In this document: positions 1 through 6,942 of the stretch, one piece after another
Position numbering within the stretch: the first letter of the stretch is position 1
How the letters are laid out: every line of letters starts with the position of its first letter
From: an uncultured Ignavibacteria bacterium
GTDB taxonomy: Bacteria; Bacteroidota; Ignavibacteria; Ignavibacteriales; Ignavibacteriaceae
Direction of reading: 5' to 3'
DNA length: 19,826 bases
NCBI GenBank assembly: GCA_937996765.1
Contig: CALKUG010000477.1
Span: 1-19,826, forward strand
Notes under the pieces: generated by a model
What the model was told of the DNA's origin: nothing
The model's database searches: none
The model's input: only the letters and a program-made list of their open reading frames with translations
Program-made: the position numbers and the translations under genes

Positions 1-5
1 TAAAC

Positions 6-39
6 CAACACAGGGTTGCCAATCGGCAACCCTGTGTTG
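6..39 (-). terminator. Hairpin terminator after argF
   Basis: A perfect 15-bp stem (bases 6-20 against 25-39) with a 4-base AATC loop lies 32 bases past the argF stop. Read on the minus strand, the stem is followed by GTTTA and then the window ends, so only the start of a possible T-tract is visible. On the plus strand nothing T-rich follows. It most likely ends the glmS-COG2403-arcC-argF transcript; a bidirectional terminator shared with an unseen convergent gene is possible. Confidence 0.7.
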
Positions 40-70
40 TAAATGTGCTGAAAAAACGGTCGGGCGGAGG

Positions 71-1006
71 TTACATCACCAATGCCATAATGGCTTTTTG
101 AGTGTGGAGGCGATTTTCTGCTTCATCGAACACTACAGAGTTTGGTGAATCTATAACTTCGTCAGTTACGTCATCGCCACGGTGAGCAGGCAAACAGTGC
201 ATAAAGAGGTAATCCTCTTTTGCGTGTTTTACCATTTCTGCATTCACCTGGTACGGTTTGAAGATTTCATGACGCGCTTTTGCCTCGGCTTCTTGTCCCA
301 TACTTGCCCAAACGTCGGTGTAAATTACATCGGCATCTTTAACTGCTTTTATAGGATCATCAACAATTACTTCAACCTTTGAGCCAAAGTATTTAGCGTT
401 AGCTACTGCGTTATCATACACTTCTTTGGAAGGTTCGTAACCTTTAGGACATGCAATTACTACATCCATGCCTGTTTTGGATCCTGCATACATTAAGCTA
501 TGAGCAACATTATTGCCATCGCCTACATATACCATTTTTAACCCTTCGAGTTTACGACGTTTTTCCCAAATGGTGTAAATGTCGGTTAAACCTTGGCAGG
601 GGTGCAAGAAATCGGTTAATCCGTTGATTACAGGAATTGAACCATAACGTGCTAAATCCACAACATCCTGATGTTTAAATGTTCTGATCATTATTCCGTC
701 GAGGAAACGTGAAAGAACTTTTGCTGTATCAGGAATTGATTCGCCACGATTGAGTTGTAAATCGTTAGGACCAAAATACATCCCAATACCACCAAGCTGA
801 TAAATACCAACTTCGAACGATACACGTGTACGGGTTGAAGGTTTTGAGAAAATCATTCCCAATGTTTTGCCTTCAAGAATGCGGTGTGGTTCGCCGATGA
901 TTTGTTTATGTTTTAATGTTTTTGTCAGTTCAAGAATTTCCCAAATTTCTTCGTGGGAAAGTTCGTGTATGGAAAGAAGACTCTTTCCTTTCATATTAAC
1001 AGCCAT
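71..1006 (-). CDS. argF: Ornithine carbamoyltransferase
   Basis: Cytoplasmic enzyme that interconverts carbamoyl phosphate plus ornithine and citrulline plus phosphate. The 311-residue length is normal. Visible motifs are STRT at residues 57-60 and HPCQ at 135-138 (carbamoyl phosphate site), D231 with SMG at 235-237, and HCLP at 270-273 (ornithine site). The SMG loop marks a true ornithine enzyme, not the N-acetyl- or N-succinylornithine form found in many Bacteroidia. The ATG at 1006 is supported by AAGGAG (1013-1018) six bases upstream; a second Met at residue 5 lacks this. The start lies 11 bases inside arcC, so the two are coupled. Pairing with carbamate kinase suggests a catabolic role (citrulline to ATP) or carbamoyl phosphate supplied by the kinase. 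Whether it works anabolically (argF) or catabolically (arcB) cannot be decided here, so the symbol is provisional. Confidence 0.95.
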   Translation of the reverse strand: MAVNMKGKSLLSIHELSHEEIWEILELTKTLKHKQIIGEPHRILEGKTLGMIFSKPSTRTRVSFEVGIYQLGGIGMYFGPNDLQLNRGESIPDTAKVLSRFLDGIMIRTFKHQDVVDLARYGSIPVINGLTDFLHPCQGLTDIYTIWEKRRKLEGLKMVYVGDGNNVAHSLMYAGSKTGMDVVIACPKGYEPSKEVYDNAVANAKYFGSKVEVIVDDPIKAVKDADVIYTDVWASMGQEAEAKARHEIFKPYQVNAEMVKHAKEDYLFMHCLPAHRGDDVTDEVIDSPNSVVFDEAENRLHTQKAIMALVM

Positions 1007-1958
1007 TCAAAACTCCTTCTTTTACAATTCGTGTACCGGCTGATTTATCACCCAATTTACTTGAGTCGGTGATAAACGCATCTTTTCCGGTTGCACTTAC
1101 AAAATTAACACATGCTTCAATTTTTGGACCCATGCTACCCGCAGAAAAATGACCTTCTTCGAGATAGCGACGAGCGTTTTCGATATTTACTTCATCGAGC
1201 TCTGTTTGATCAGGTTTTTGATAATTGATACATACTTTTGGTACATCGGTGAGAATGTAAAACTCATCGGCACAAATTTCTTTTGCCAAATGTGCCGAGG
1301 CATGATCTTTATCAATTACCGCATCAATACCCTGCAATTTGCCGCTTTCATCTTCAATGACGGGAATGCCACCGCCACCTACGGTTATTACAATTACACC
1401 TTGCTCAGCAAGTGCTTTCACAATGGATGCATTAAGAATTCCTATAGGTTTTGGGGAAGCAACAAGACGCCTATATCCTCTTTTACGAGGGTCCTCGGCA
1501 AATACCCATTTATTTTTTACCGCTAAAAGCTCGGCTTCTTCTTTTATAAAAAAACCGCCAACGGGCTTGGTTGGGTTCATAAACGCAGGGTCTTCTTTAT
1601 CAACTTTTACCATGGTAACCAGGGTTACTACTTCGCGCTTTATTCCATGCTCTTTGAGTAAGTTTTGCATAGAGCGTTGAAGCATATAGCCGATTCCTCC
1701 CTGGGAATCGGCTACACATACATCTAACGGCATTTTAGGAATTTTGAAGTTATTGAACCCTGCTTCGTTGCGGAGCAATATGTTACCTACTTGCGGACCG
1801 TTTCCGTGTCCTATCACAATGTTATATCCTTCTTGGATAAACGGTAACAAACCCATCAACGCAGCATTTGCGTTTTCTTCTTGTTCCTTAATAGTGCCAA
1901 GCTGATTACCGCGCAGTAGGGCATTTCCGCCAAATGCGAGGACAGCTAATTTGCTCAT
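996..1958 (-). CDS. arcC: Carbamate kinase
   Basis: Amino-acid-kinase-fold enzyme catalysing carbamoyl phosphate plus ADP to carbamate plus ATP, reversibly. Its 320 residues match the usual 310-320. Family signatures are FGGNAL near residues 9-14, GHGNGPQVGN at 50-59, a glycine-rich TVGGGGIPV segment, DKDHASA, LTDVPK, and the C-terminal GSMGPK substrate/ATP segment. The ATG at 1958 overlaps the preceding gene's TGA as ATGA, with AAAGGA five bases upstream; its 3' end overlaps argF by 11 bases. In arginine deiminase systems this enzyme makes ATP from citrulline breakdown; in some archaea a carbamate kinase-like enzyme makes carbamoyl phosphate. No arginine deiminase is in the window, so the direction of flux is open. 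The enzyme assignment is firm. Confidence 0.95.
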   Translation of the reverse strand: MSKLAVLAFGGNALLRGNQLGTIKEQEENANAALMGLLPFIQEGYNIVIGHGNGPQVGNILLRNEAGFNNFKIPKMPLDVCVADSQGGIGYMLQRSMQNLLKEHGIKREVVTLVTMVKVDKEDPAFMNPTKPVGGFFIKEEAELLAVKNKWVFAEDPRKRGYRRLVASPKPIGILNASIVKALAEQGVIVITVGGGGIPVIEDESGKLQGIDAVIDKDHASAHLAKEICADEFYILTDVPKVCINYQKPDQTELDEVNIENARRYLEEGHFSAGSMGPKIEACVNFVSATGKDAFITDSSKLGDKSAGTRIVKEGVLNGC

Positions 1959-3274
1959 AAAAGTCCTTTCGACTTCAAGATGCTTTCTACGGTAACTTGA
2001 CCGATTTCTTGTAAGTCGTACTGAACACGAGTATATGGTTTGTTGATTTTAATCAAACGGCCTAAGTCAATTGGGGTACCAATTACTACTGAATCACAAT
2101 CGGTTTTGTTGATTGTTTTTTCGAGGTCAGCCATTTGCTCAGGGCCATAACCCATTGCTGGAAGGAGCACACCAATACCCGGATATTTTGTAAAGGTATC
2201 TTTGATACTCTTTACAGCGTAAGGGCGTGGGTCAATTAATTCTTTAGCACCGAGATTGATTGCTGCTATAGTACCGGCACCATATTTCATTTCGCCGTGT
2301 GTTAATGTCGGGCCATCTTCCACAACAAGAACGCGTTTACCGGTAATGATTTCGGGCTTTTCTACTGTAATAGGAGAAGCTGCGTCTATGATCATTGCTT
2401 TTGGATTAACCGCACGAATGTTGTTACGAACGATGTTGATGTTAGCAGGTTCAGCTGATTCGATTTTGTTAATAACAGCTACATCTGCAACACGGAGTGA
2501 TGTATTGCCGGGGTAGTAACGGAGTTCGTGTCCTGGTCTATGCGGATCAACAACGGTAAATGTTAAATCGGCTTGATAGAACGACAAATCGTTGTTTCCA
2601 CCATCCCAGATAATTATATCAGCTTCTTTTTCAGCTTCGCGAAGAATTGCTTCGTAATCAACGCCTGCATAAATAACGCCACCGGAAGCGATATGTGGTT
2701 CATACTCTTCAATTTCCTCGATGGTGCATTTGTGTTTCTTTAAATCAGCAAGAGTGCCAAAGCGTTGCACTTTTTGTTTTACTAAATCGCCATAAGGCAT
2801 GGGGTGACGAATGGAAACGACCTTCTTACCTGCTTCGCGGAGCAATGTTGCAATTTTACGGGAGGTTTGTGATTTACCTGAACCTGTACGCACTGCAAGA
2901 ATTGCAATAACGGGTTTTGTGCTTTTAATAGCTGTTGGCTCAGCACCAAGCATTTTGAATGCGGCACCTGCTGCGTTAACTATTGCAGCTTTAGTCATTA
3001 CATATTCAAAAGGTACATCTGAATAAGCAAAAACAACTTCATCAACTTTGAACTTTTTGATTAGATCGGTTAATTCTGATTCATCAAATATTTTAATTCC
3101 TTTTGGATAGAGTTTGCCGGCTAAAGCTGCTGGATAAACTCTGCCATCTATGTTAGGAATTTGTGTAGCCGTAAATGCCACTACTTTGTAAGCAGGGTTA
3201 TCGCGATATACTACGTTAAAGTTGTGGAAGTCTCTTCCCGCTGCGCCCATTATCAGTACTTTGGTCGGTTCCAT
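1955..3274 (-). CDS. COG2403-type P-loop protein (cyclic 2,3-DPG synthetase-like)
   Basis: A 439-residue cytoplasmic protein of the family often auto-annotated as predicted GTPase or cyclic 2,3-diphosphoglycerate synthetase. Seen: an N-terminal Rossmann-like start VLIMGAAGRDFHNFN (residues 6-20); a P-loop-like VRTGSGKS at 128-135, with Val where Walker A usually has Gly or Ala; an IIIWDGGNND acidic segment at 220-229 that may act as Walker B; HRPGHE at 245-250; and NKIE at 269-272, resembling the NKxD guanine-specificity motif. Thus two domains: a nucleotide-binding-like N-terminus and a P-loop domain. The ATG at 3274 has AGGAG (3281-3285) six bases upstream. It begins 27 bases after glmS and overlaps arcC by 4 bases. 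The reaction is not known to me for bacterial members; the DPG-synthetase label comes from an archaeal enzyme and may not transfer. Its tight coupling to arcC and argF suggests a job in carbamoyl phosphate or ornithine metabolism, as inference. Confidence 0.75.
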   Translation of the reverse strand: MEPTKVLIMGAAGRDFHNFNVVYRDNPAYKVVAFTATQIPNIDGRVYPAALAGKLYPKGIKIFDESELTDLIKKFKVDEVVFAYSDVPFEYVMTKAAIVNAAGAAFKMLGAEPTAIKSTKPVIAILAVRTGSGKSQTSRKIATLLREAGKKVVSIRHPMPYGDLVKQKVQRFGTLADLKKHKCTIEEIEEYEPHIASGGVIYAGVDYEAILREAEKEADIIIWDGGNNDLSFYQADLTFTVVDPHRPGHELRYYPGNTSLRVADVAVINKIESAEPANINIVRNNIRAVNPKAMIIDAASPITVEKPEIITGKRVLVVEDGPTLTHGEMKYGAGTIAAINLGAKELIDPRPYAVKSIKDTFTKYPGIGVLLPAMGYGPEQMADLEKTINKTDCDSVVIGTPIDLGRLIKINKPYTRVQYDLQEIGQVTVESILKSKGLL

Positions 3275-3301
3275 AAGTTACTCCTGATTTTTGTTGTTTA
3301 T

Positions 3302-5134
3302 TTATTCCACCGTTACACTTTTTGCGAGATTTCGGGGCTGATCTACGTTGAGACCTTTTTTCATCGCAACGTGATACGCAAGTAGTTGTAACGGTATCAC
3401 TGTTAAAATCGGCATCAGAATACGAATGGTATCGGGTATTCTGATTACATAATCTGTATATTTTTCAATAGTTTCATCGTGCTCGGAAGCTATGGCAATA
3501 ACCCTTCCTTTGCGTGCACGAATTTCTTCTACATTGCTAATAATTTTATCGTAGGTTGAATCCTTGGGTGCTATAAACACCACAGGCATATTTTCGTCAA
3601 CTAGTGCTATAGGACCGTGTTTCATTTCCGCGGCGGGGTAACCCTCGGCGTGTATGTACGATATCTCTTTGAGCTTCAAAGCTCCTTCTAAAGCCACGGG
3701 AAAATTATAACCGCGACCTAAGTAGAGAAAGTTCTTAGCATCTTTAAACTCTTCTGCAATTTTTTCGATATGATCGTTTAATTGCAATATCTGACGAATC
3801 TTATCGGGTATAGTGTTGAACTCAGTTACAAACGCTTGCCCATCGGCTAAGCTCATACCTTTTCTGCGTGCAACCAATAAGGTAATCAATGCAAAAACTG
3901 TAAGTTGACCGGTAAACGCTTTAGTTGAGGCAACACCTATTTCCGGTCCGGCGTGAATGTAAACACCTGCGTCGCTGTCTCTTGCAATGCTGCTACCAAC
4001 AACGTTACAAACACCGAGACACAATGCACCACGTTGTTGTGATTCCTTCATTGCCGCAAGTGTATCTGCGGTTTCACCTGATTGTGAAATAAAGAATATT
4101 ACATCTTCGGGCGATATTATAGGATTTCTATATCTGAATTCGGAAGCATATTCAACTTCTGTTGGTACGCGGAGGAATTGCTCGAACATATACTCTGCTA
4201 CTAATCCCGCATGCCACGAGGTTCCGCAAGCAGTTATTACAATTCTTTTTGCTTGAGCAAGTTTATCAACAACATCAATCAATCCGCCTAACTTTGCTCC
4301 GCCTTCTTCAAAAAGTAAACGGCCACGCATCGAGTTGGTAACGGATTCCGCTTGCTCCATAATCTCTTTGAGCATAAATGTTGGATATCCGCCTTTATCT
4401 ATCTCCTCTAAAGTCATGTTTACTTCATGAATCTCTTTGAGAATCTCTTCGTCGAAGATAGTACGGGTGCAAAATTTATCGTGGAATACTTCAGCAATTT
4501 CTCCATCGCCTAAATACACAACTTGCTTGGTGTGTGCAATTAAGGCTGAGACATCTGAAGCGATTAGGTTTTCACCTTCGCCAATGCCCAACACTAATGG
4601 TGAACCTTTGCGTGCGGCTATTAACCTATCGGGTTCGTTTTTAGAAATAACTACCAAGCCGTAAGTACCTTCAACTTCATTAAGAGCAAGACGGGTTGCT
4701 TTGAAGATGGAATGACCACGTTGAAGGAAGCTATCAATAAGATGCGAGAACACTTCGGTATCTGTATCGCTTGTAAATGTATATCCTAATTTTATCAATC
4801 CTTTTTTAAGAGTTTGATAATTCTCGATAATTCCATTATGCACAACGGCGATAGAGCCATCGGCGTTTGGGTGGGGGTGTGAGTTTATTTCATTTGGTTG
4901 ACCATGGGTTGCCCAACGTGTATGCCCTACACCAACAGTACAAACTGCTTCAAGCCCTTCTAAACGCTTTTCGAGCTGCGAAACTTTACCTTTATTTTTT
5001 ACGATATGTAGGTTGTTACCCGAAAGCAATCCCACGCCGGCCGAGTCGTACCCGCGGTACTCAAGTCGCTTGAGTCCTTCGATAATTACCGGTATTGAAT
5101 TTCTGTTACCTATATATCCAACAATTCCGCACAT
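3302..5134 (-). CDS. glmS: Glutamine--fructose-6-phosphate aminotransferase (isomerizing)
   Basis: Makes glucosamine-6-phosphate and glutamate from fructose-6-phosphate and glutamine, the committed step to UDP-GlcNAc. With the start used here it has 610 residues, close to the family norm. The N-terminal class II glutaminase domain begins MCGIVGYIG, so after Met removal Cys is the catalytic N-terminus; HTRWATHG (71-78) and NGIIENY (100-106) follow. Two SIS domains carry ACGTSWHAG (302-310) and SQSGETADT (350-358), and the protein ends NLAKSVTVE as is typical. A longer reading from 5149 adds five residues and would bury the catalytic Cys; it is rejected because GGAGG sits just before the ATG at 5134. 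It is separated from the upstream surface operon by a terminator and probably leads the COG2403-arcC-argF unit. It supplies UDP-GlcNAc to the neighbouring glycan genes. Confidence 0.97.
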   Translation of the reverse strand: MCGIVGYIGNRNSIPVIIEGLKRLEYRGYDSAGVGLLSGNNLHIVKNKGKVSQLEKRLEGLEAVCTVGVGHTRWATHGQPNEINSHPHPNADGSIAVVHNGIIENYQTLKKGLIKLGYTFTSDTDTEVFSHLIDSFLQRGHSIFKATRLALNEVEGTYGLVVISKNEPDRLIAARKGSPLVLGIGEGENLIASDVSALIAHTKQVVYLGDGEIAEVFHDKFCTRTIFDEEILKEIHEVNMTLEEIDKGGYPTFMLKEIMEQAESVTNSMRGRLLFEEGGAKLGGLIDVVDKLAQAKRIVITACGTSWHAGLVAEYMFEQFLRVPTEVEYASEFRYRNPIISPEDVIFFISQSGETADTLAAMKESQQRGALCLGVCNVVGSSIARDSDAGVYIHAGPEIGVASTKAFTGQLTVFALITLLVARRKGMSLADGQAFVTEFNTIPDKIRQILQLNDHIEKIAEEFKDAKNFLYLGRGYNFPVALEGALKLKEISYIHAEGYPAAEMKHGPIALVDENMPVVFIAPKDSTYDKIISNVEEIRARKGRVIAIASEHDETIEKYTDYVIRIPDTIRILMPILTVIPLQLLAYHVAMKKGLNVDQPRNLAKSVTVE

Positions 5135-5139
5135 AAGTG

Positions 5140-5144
5140 CCTCC
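5140..5144 (-). promoter_or_regulatory. Ribosome binding site that fixes the glmS start
   Basis: GGAGG on the minus strand, five bases before the ATG at 5134. It overlaps the in-frame ATG-ATG codons at 5144-5149, so those upstream Met codons cannot be the main start. The position gives Met-Cys at the N-terminus, as the glutaminase chemistry requires. Confidence 0.85.
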
Positions 5145-5157
5145 ATCATCTAATTGA

Positions 5158-5186
5158 AAATTAAGTGTTTATAAATCATTGTGCAA
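5158..5186 (-). promoter_or_regulatory. Weak candidate glmS promoter
   Basis: On the minus strand TTGCAC (5186-5181) and TAATTT (5163-5158) are 17 bases apart and lie between the terminator at 5208-5234 and the glmS ribosome binding site. Each hexamer matches the general sigma-70 consensus at only three positions. An overlapping TATAAA (5173-5168) is a better -10 but lacks a -35. A promoter is expected here because a terminator lies upstream; the exact boxes are a guess. I see no sign of a glmS ribozyme in this short leader. Confidence 0.2.
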
Positions 5187-5194
5187 GAAAAATC

Positions 5195-5240
5195 GTTACA
5201 GAAATGCAAAAAAGTTACATCCGCTGTAACTTTTGTTACA
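5195..5240. repeat. Four GTTACA/TGTAAC hexamers around the terminator
   Basis: GTTACA occurs at 5195-5200, 5214-5219 and 5235-5240, and its reverse complement TGTAAC at 5225-5230. Copies at 5225-5230 and 5235-5240 form a 6-4-6 palindrome. Copies at 5214-5219 and 5225-5230 form the core of the terminator stem. On the minus-strand RNA the order allows either the first pair (6 bp) or the second pair (10 bp plus T-run) to form, but not both. This could be an attenuator, an operator for a dimeric repressor, or chance in AT-rich DNA. Confidence 0.6.
5208..5234 (-). terminator. Rho-independent terminator between the Wzi-like gene and glmS
   Basis: A 10-bp perfect stem (5210-5219 against 5225-5234) with a 5-base loop. 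On the minus strand it is followed directly by a run of six T (5213-5208, partly within the stem). It lies about 70 bases after the stop of the Wzi-like gene and about 75 before glmS, so it should end the surface operon. The plus strand also has TTTT after the stem, but no plus-strand gene leads into it. Confidence 0.8.
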
Positions 5241-5301
5241 CTTTTGATTTTCTTGTAAATTGAATTCTATTTTTAATGGAAGATCGCGATTTGTAGGTCA
5301 G

Positions 5302-6936
5302 TTATAATCCGAGTGCGATCTCGAAAGTCAGTCCATTGTTCACCCCTGCAAGCCATACAGGGGTTTCTGCGCGGCGAGTGCCTTGCAGGTTTGAGTAGTT
5401 ATAGGAAAGAACTGTGCGAACACTTTGCACAGGTGACCATTCCGCTGTAAGGTGAATGAACGTTGTGGTCTCTCGATCGCCAAATAAAAAGGTTTGATTT
5501 GGCTGATATCTGGGTTGTGTGGGGTCTTCTTTTTCGCCTCGCCGAATATGCTCCAAACGGGCTTCAAATGTTATAAAGTACGGAAAGTTATACTTTGCAG
5601 CTATAAGCACCCTATCTGCATTGCTACCTATCCAATCCCCGAGTTGATACCTATAATTGGTAAACATATCTGCATCGTCACTGTGATAGTAAACAAAAGG
5701 ATTGAGCCGAGTGTATTCTAAAGTGAGCGATGTATTCTCCAATATAGCATTAGTTTTTTTAATACCCAAGGTAAAAGCCGTTGCCGAGGGCTTTACATCC
5801 GATGAAAATATCGACGAGATTGAAAATTCATCAATTAAAACGCTGCCGTAAAGCGCCGTTTGATACGTCGGGAATCTATACTCAATATCGGCGAAGAGTT
5901 GTGCATTTGCTCCGGCTTCATCATATGCACCCATCGTGTAATGGTCTGCCAATCTAAAAAACAAAACCGGTATCAAATAAATTGGTTCAAATTTATCCGA
6001 ATACACTACACTTTCCCCAAGAGATAATTTAAGATTTGCTGTTGGATAAAGTGAGAGTTTATTGGCTACTATGTACTTACTAACCAAAGATGTTGAGAGT
6101 CGTTCGGGGTTTATATTAATCCTTGTTTCAGAAGAATCTATCACTTGCGAATTAAGTACTCCATGCATATAATCAAATCGCATCCACGATGCAGGAGATA
6201 CAGAAAAACGTATATGCGGAAACGAAGGTGCCTTATTGCTAAATACTATTGATGAATTGTAACCATATCCCCACTTTAAATGCTCCTTTGCGAGATACAC
6301 ATTTCCCCAATTCCAACTATACCCAATTGAACCAAAAACCTCATTGTGATCAATAAGATCTTCTTTAACCCGTACAAACCCAAATCCTGTTTTGGGGGTA
6401 AATTGTCTTAAAGTGTCTATTCCCTCGCCTTTTTCTTGAAAATCTCTATAGCGAAAAGAATACGATAATCCTTCGCCAAAAACTCCCTGAATATCTACAC
6501 CAGATGTTTGGTTGTAGGAGACATAATTACGTGAGGTGTAGGAGAATCCCAGTGCAACATCTGCAGTCAAAGCAAAAACTGTATCACGATAACCAAAAAC
6601 CCTATAGTTTTCACTTAATGAGTCATGGAAATAAAAATGACGAGAGGGATTTGATGCGGAAGCCTCTTGGAATATCAAATATTCTTTTAAGTATCTATCA
6701 ATTCTTTCTTTATCAACATCAGTAACCCGAGTGCTTAATTTGGCTACTTCAAGTGACTGAATAACTTCCGATAATGGTATGGGCAATGTAGAAAGATCGA
6801 TATCTATTGCACCCTTTGTAGAGAGCTCTTCTAACAGTTTATATATGGGCTGACTAATGGGCGGAGTAAGTGATTGTGACCAAAGTGTTGCGAAATAAAC
6901 TGAGACAATCAAAAAAAAGATTTTTTTTAGTCTCAC
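5302..6936 (-). CDS. Wzi-family outer-membrane capsule/LPS assembly protein
   Basis: A 544-residue exported protein that looks like an outer-membrane beta-barrel. Residues 1-20 form a signal peptide: basic MRLKK, a hydrophobic core, and likely cleavage near WSQ. Residues about 29-85 (PISQPIYKLLEELSTKGAI onward) match the N-terminal helical part of Wzi-like proteins. The rest is alternating aromatic/polar strand with typical elements such as AKEHLKWGYGYNSSIVFS (216-233) and DHYTMGAYDEAGANAQLFAD (331-350). E. coli Wzi is an outer-membrane lectin that helps capsule attach to the surface; Bacteroidota members of the family lie in polysaccharide loci as here. The start is GTG at 6936 with only AGG upstream, six bases after the dehydratase stop. 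A8 and T8 runs sit in codons 3-9. It is the last gene before the terminator. The exact glycan partner is unknown. Confidence 0.8.
   Translation of the reverse strand: MRLKKIFFLIVSVYFATLWSQSLTPPISQPIYKLLEELSTKGAIDIDLSTLPIPLSEVIQSLEVAKLSTRVTDVDKERIDRYLKEYLIFQEASASNPSRHFYFHDSLSENYRVFGYRDTVFALTADVALGFSYTSRNYVSYNQTSGVDIQGVFGEGLSYSFRYRDFQEKGEGIDTLRQFTPKTGFGFVRVKEDLIDHNEVFGSIGYSWNWGNVYLAKEHLKWGYGYNSSIVFSNKAPSFPHIRFSVSPASWMRFDYMHGVLNSQVIDSSETRININPERLSTSLVSKYIVANKLSLYPTANLKLSLGESVVYSDKFEPIYLIPVLFFRLADHYTMGAYDEAGANAQLFADIEYRFPTYQTALYGSVLIDEFSISSIFSSDVKPSATAFTLGIKKTNAILENTSLTLEYTRLNPFVYYHSDDADMFTNYRYQLGDWIGSNADRVLIAAKYNFPYFITFEARLEHIRRGEKEDPTQPRYQPNQTFLFGDRETTTFIHLTAEWSPVQSVRTVLSYNYSNLQGTRRAETPVWLAGVNNGLTFEIALGL
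6901..6935. repeat. Paired A8/T8 tracts within an inverted repeat at a gene start
   Basis: Plus-strand bases 6911-6918 are eight A and 6921-6928 eight T, separated by GA. They are flanked by TGAGAC (6901-6906) and GTCTCA (6930-6935). On the transcript the outer arm includes part of the GTG start codon, so a hairpin could hide the start. A one-base slip in either tract would shift the frame in codons 3-9. Confidence 0.7.
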
Positions 6937-6942
6937 GATAAC

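Noticed and set aside
1149..1680. Plus-strand frames of 125 and 113 codons over arcC
   Set aside because: They are antisense shadows of a conserved enzyme, with no ribosome site and no family features.
5135..5149. Five-residue N-terminal extension of GlmS
   Set aside because: It would mask the catalytic N-terminal Cys, and the GGAGG for the inner ATG overlaps these codons.
5135..5301. glmS ribozyme/riboswitch
   Set aside because: The leader after the terminator is too short and I see no matching pseudoknot core; what is visible is a simple terminator and hexamer repeats.
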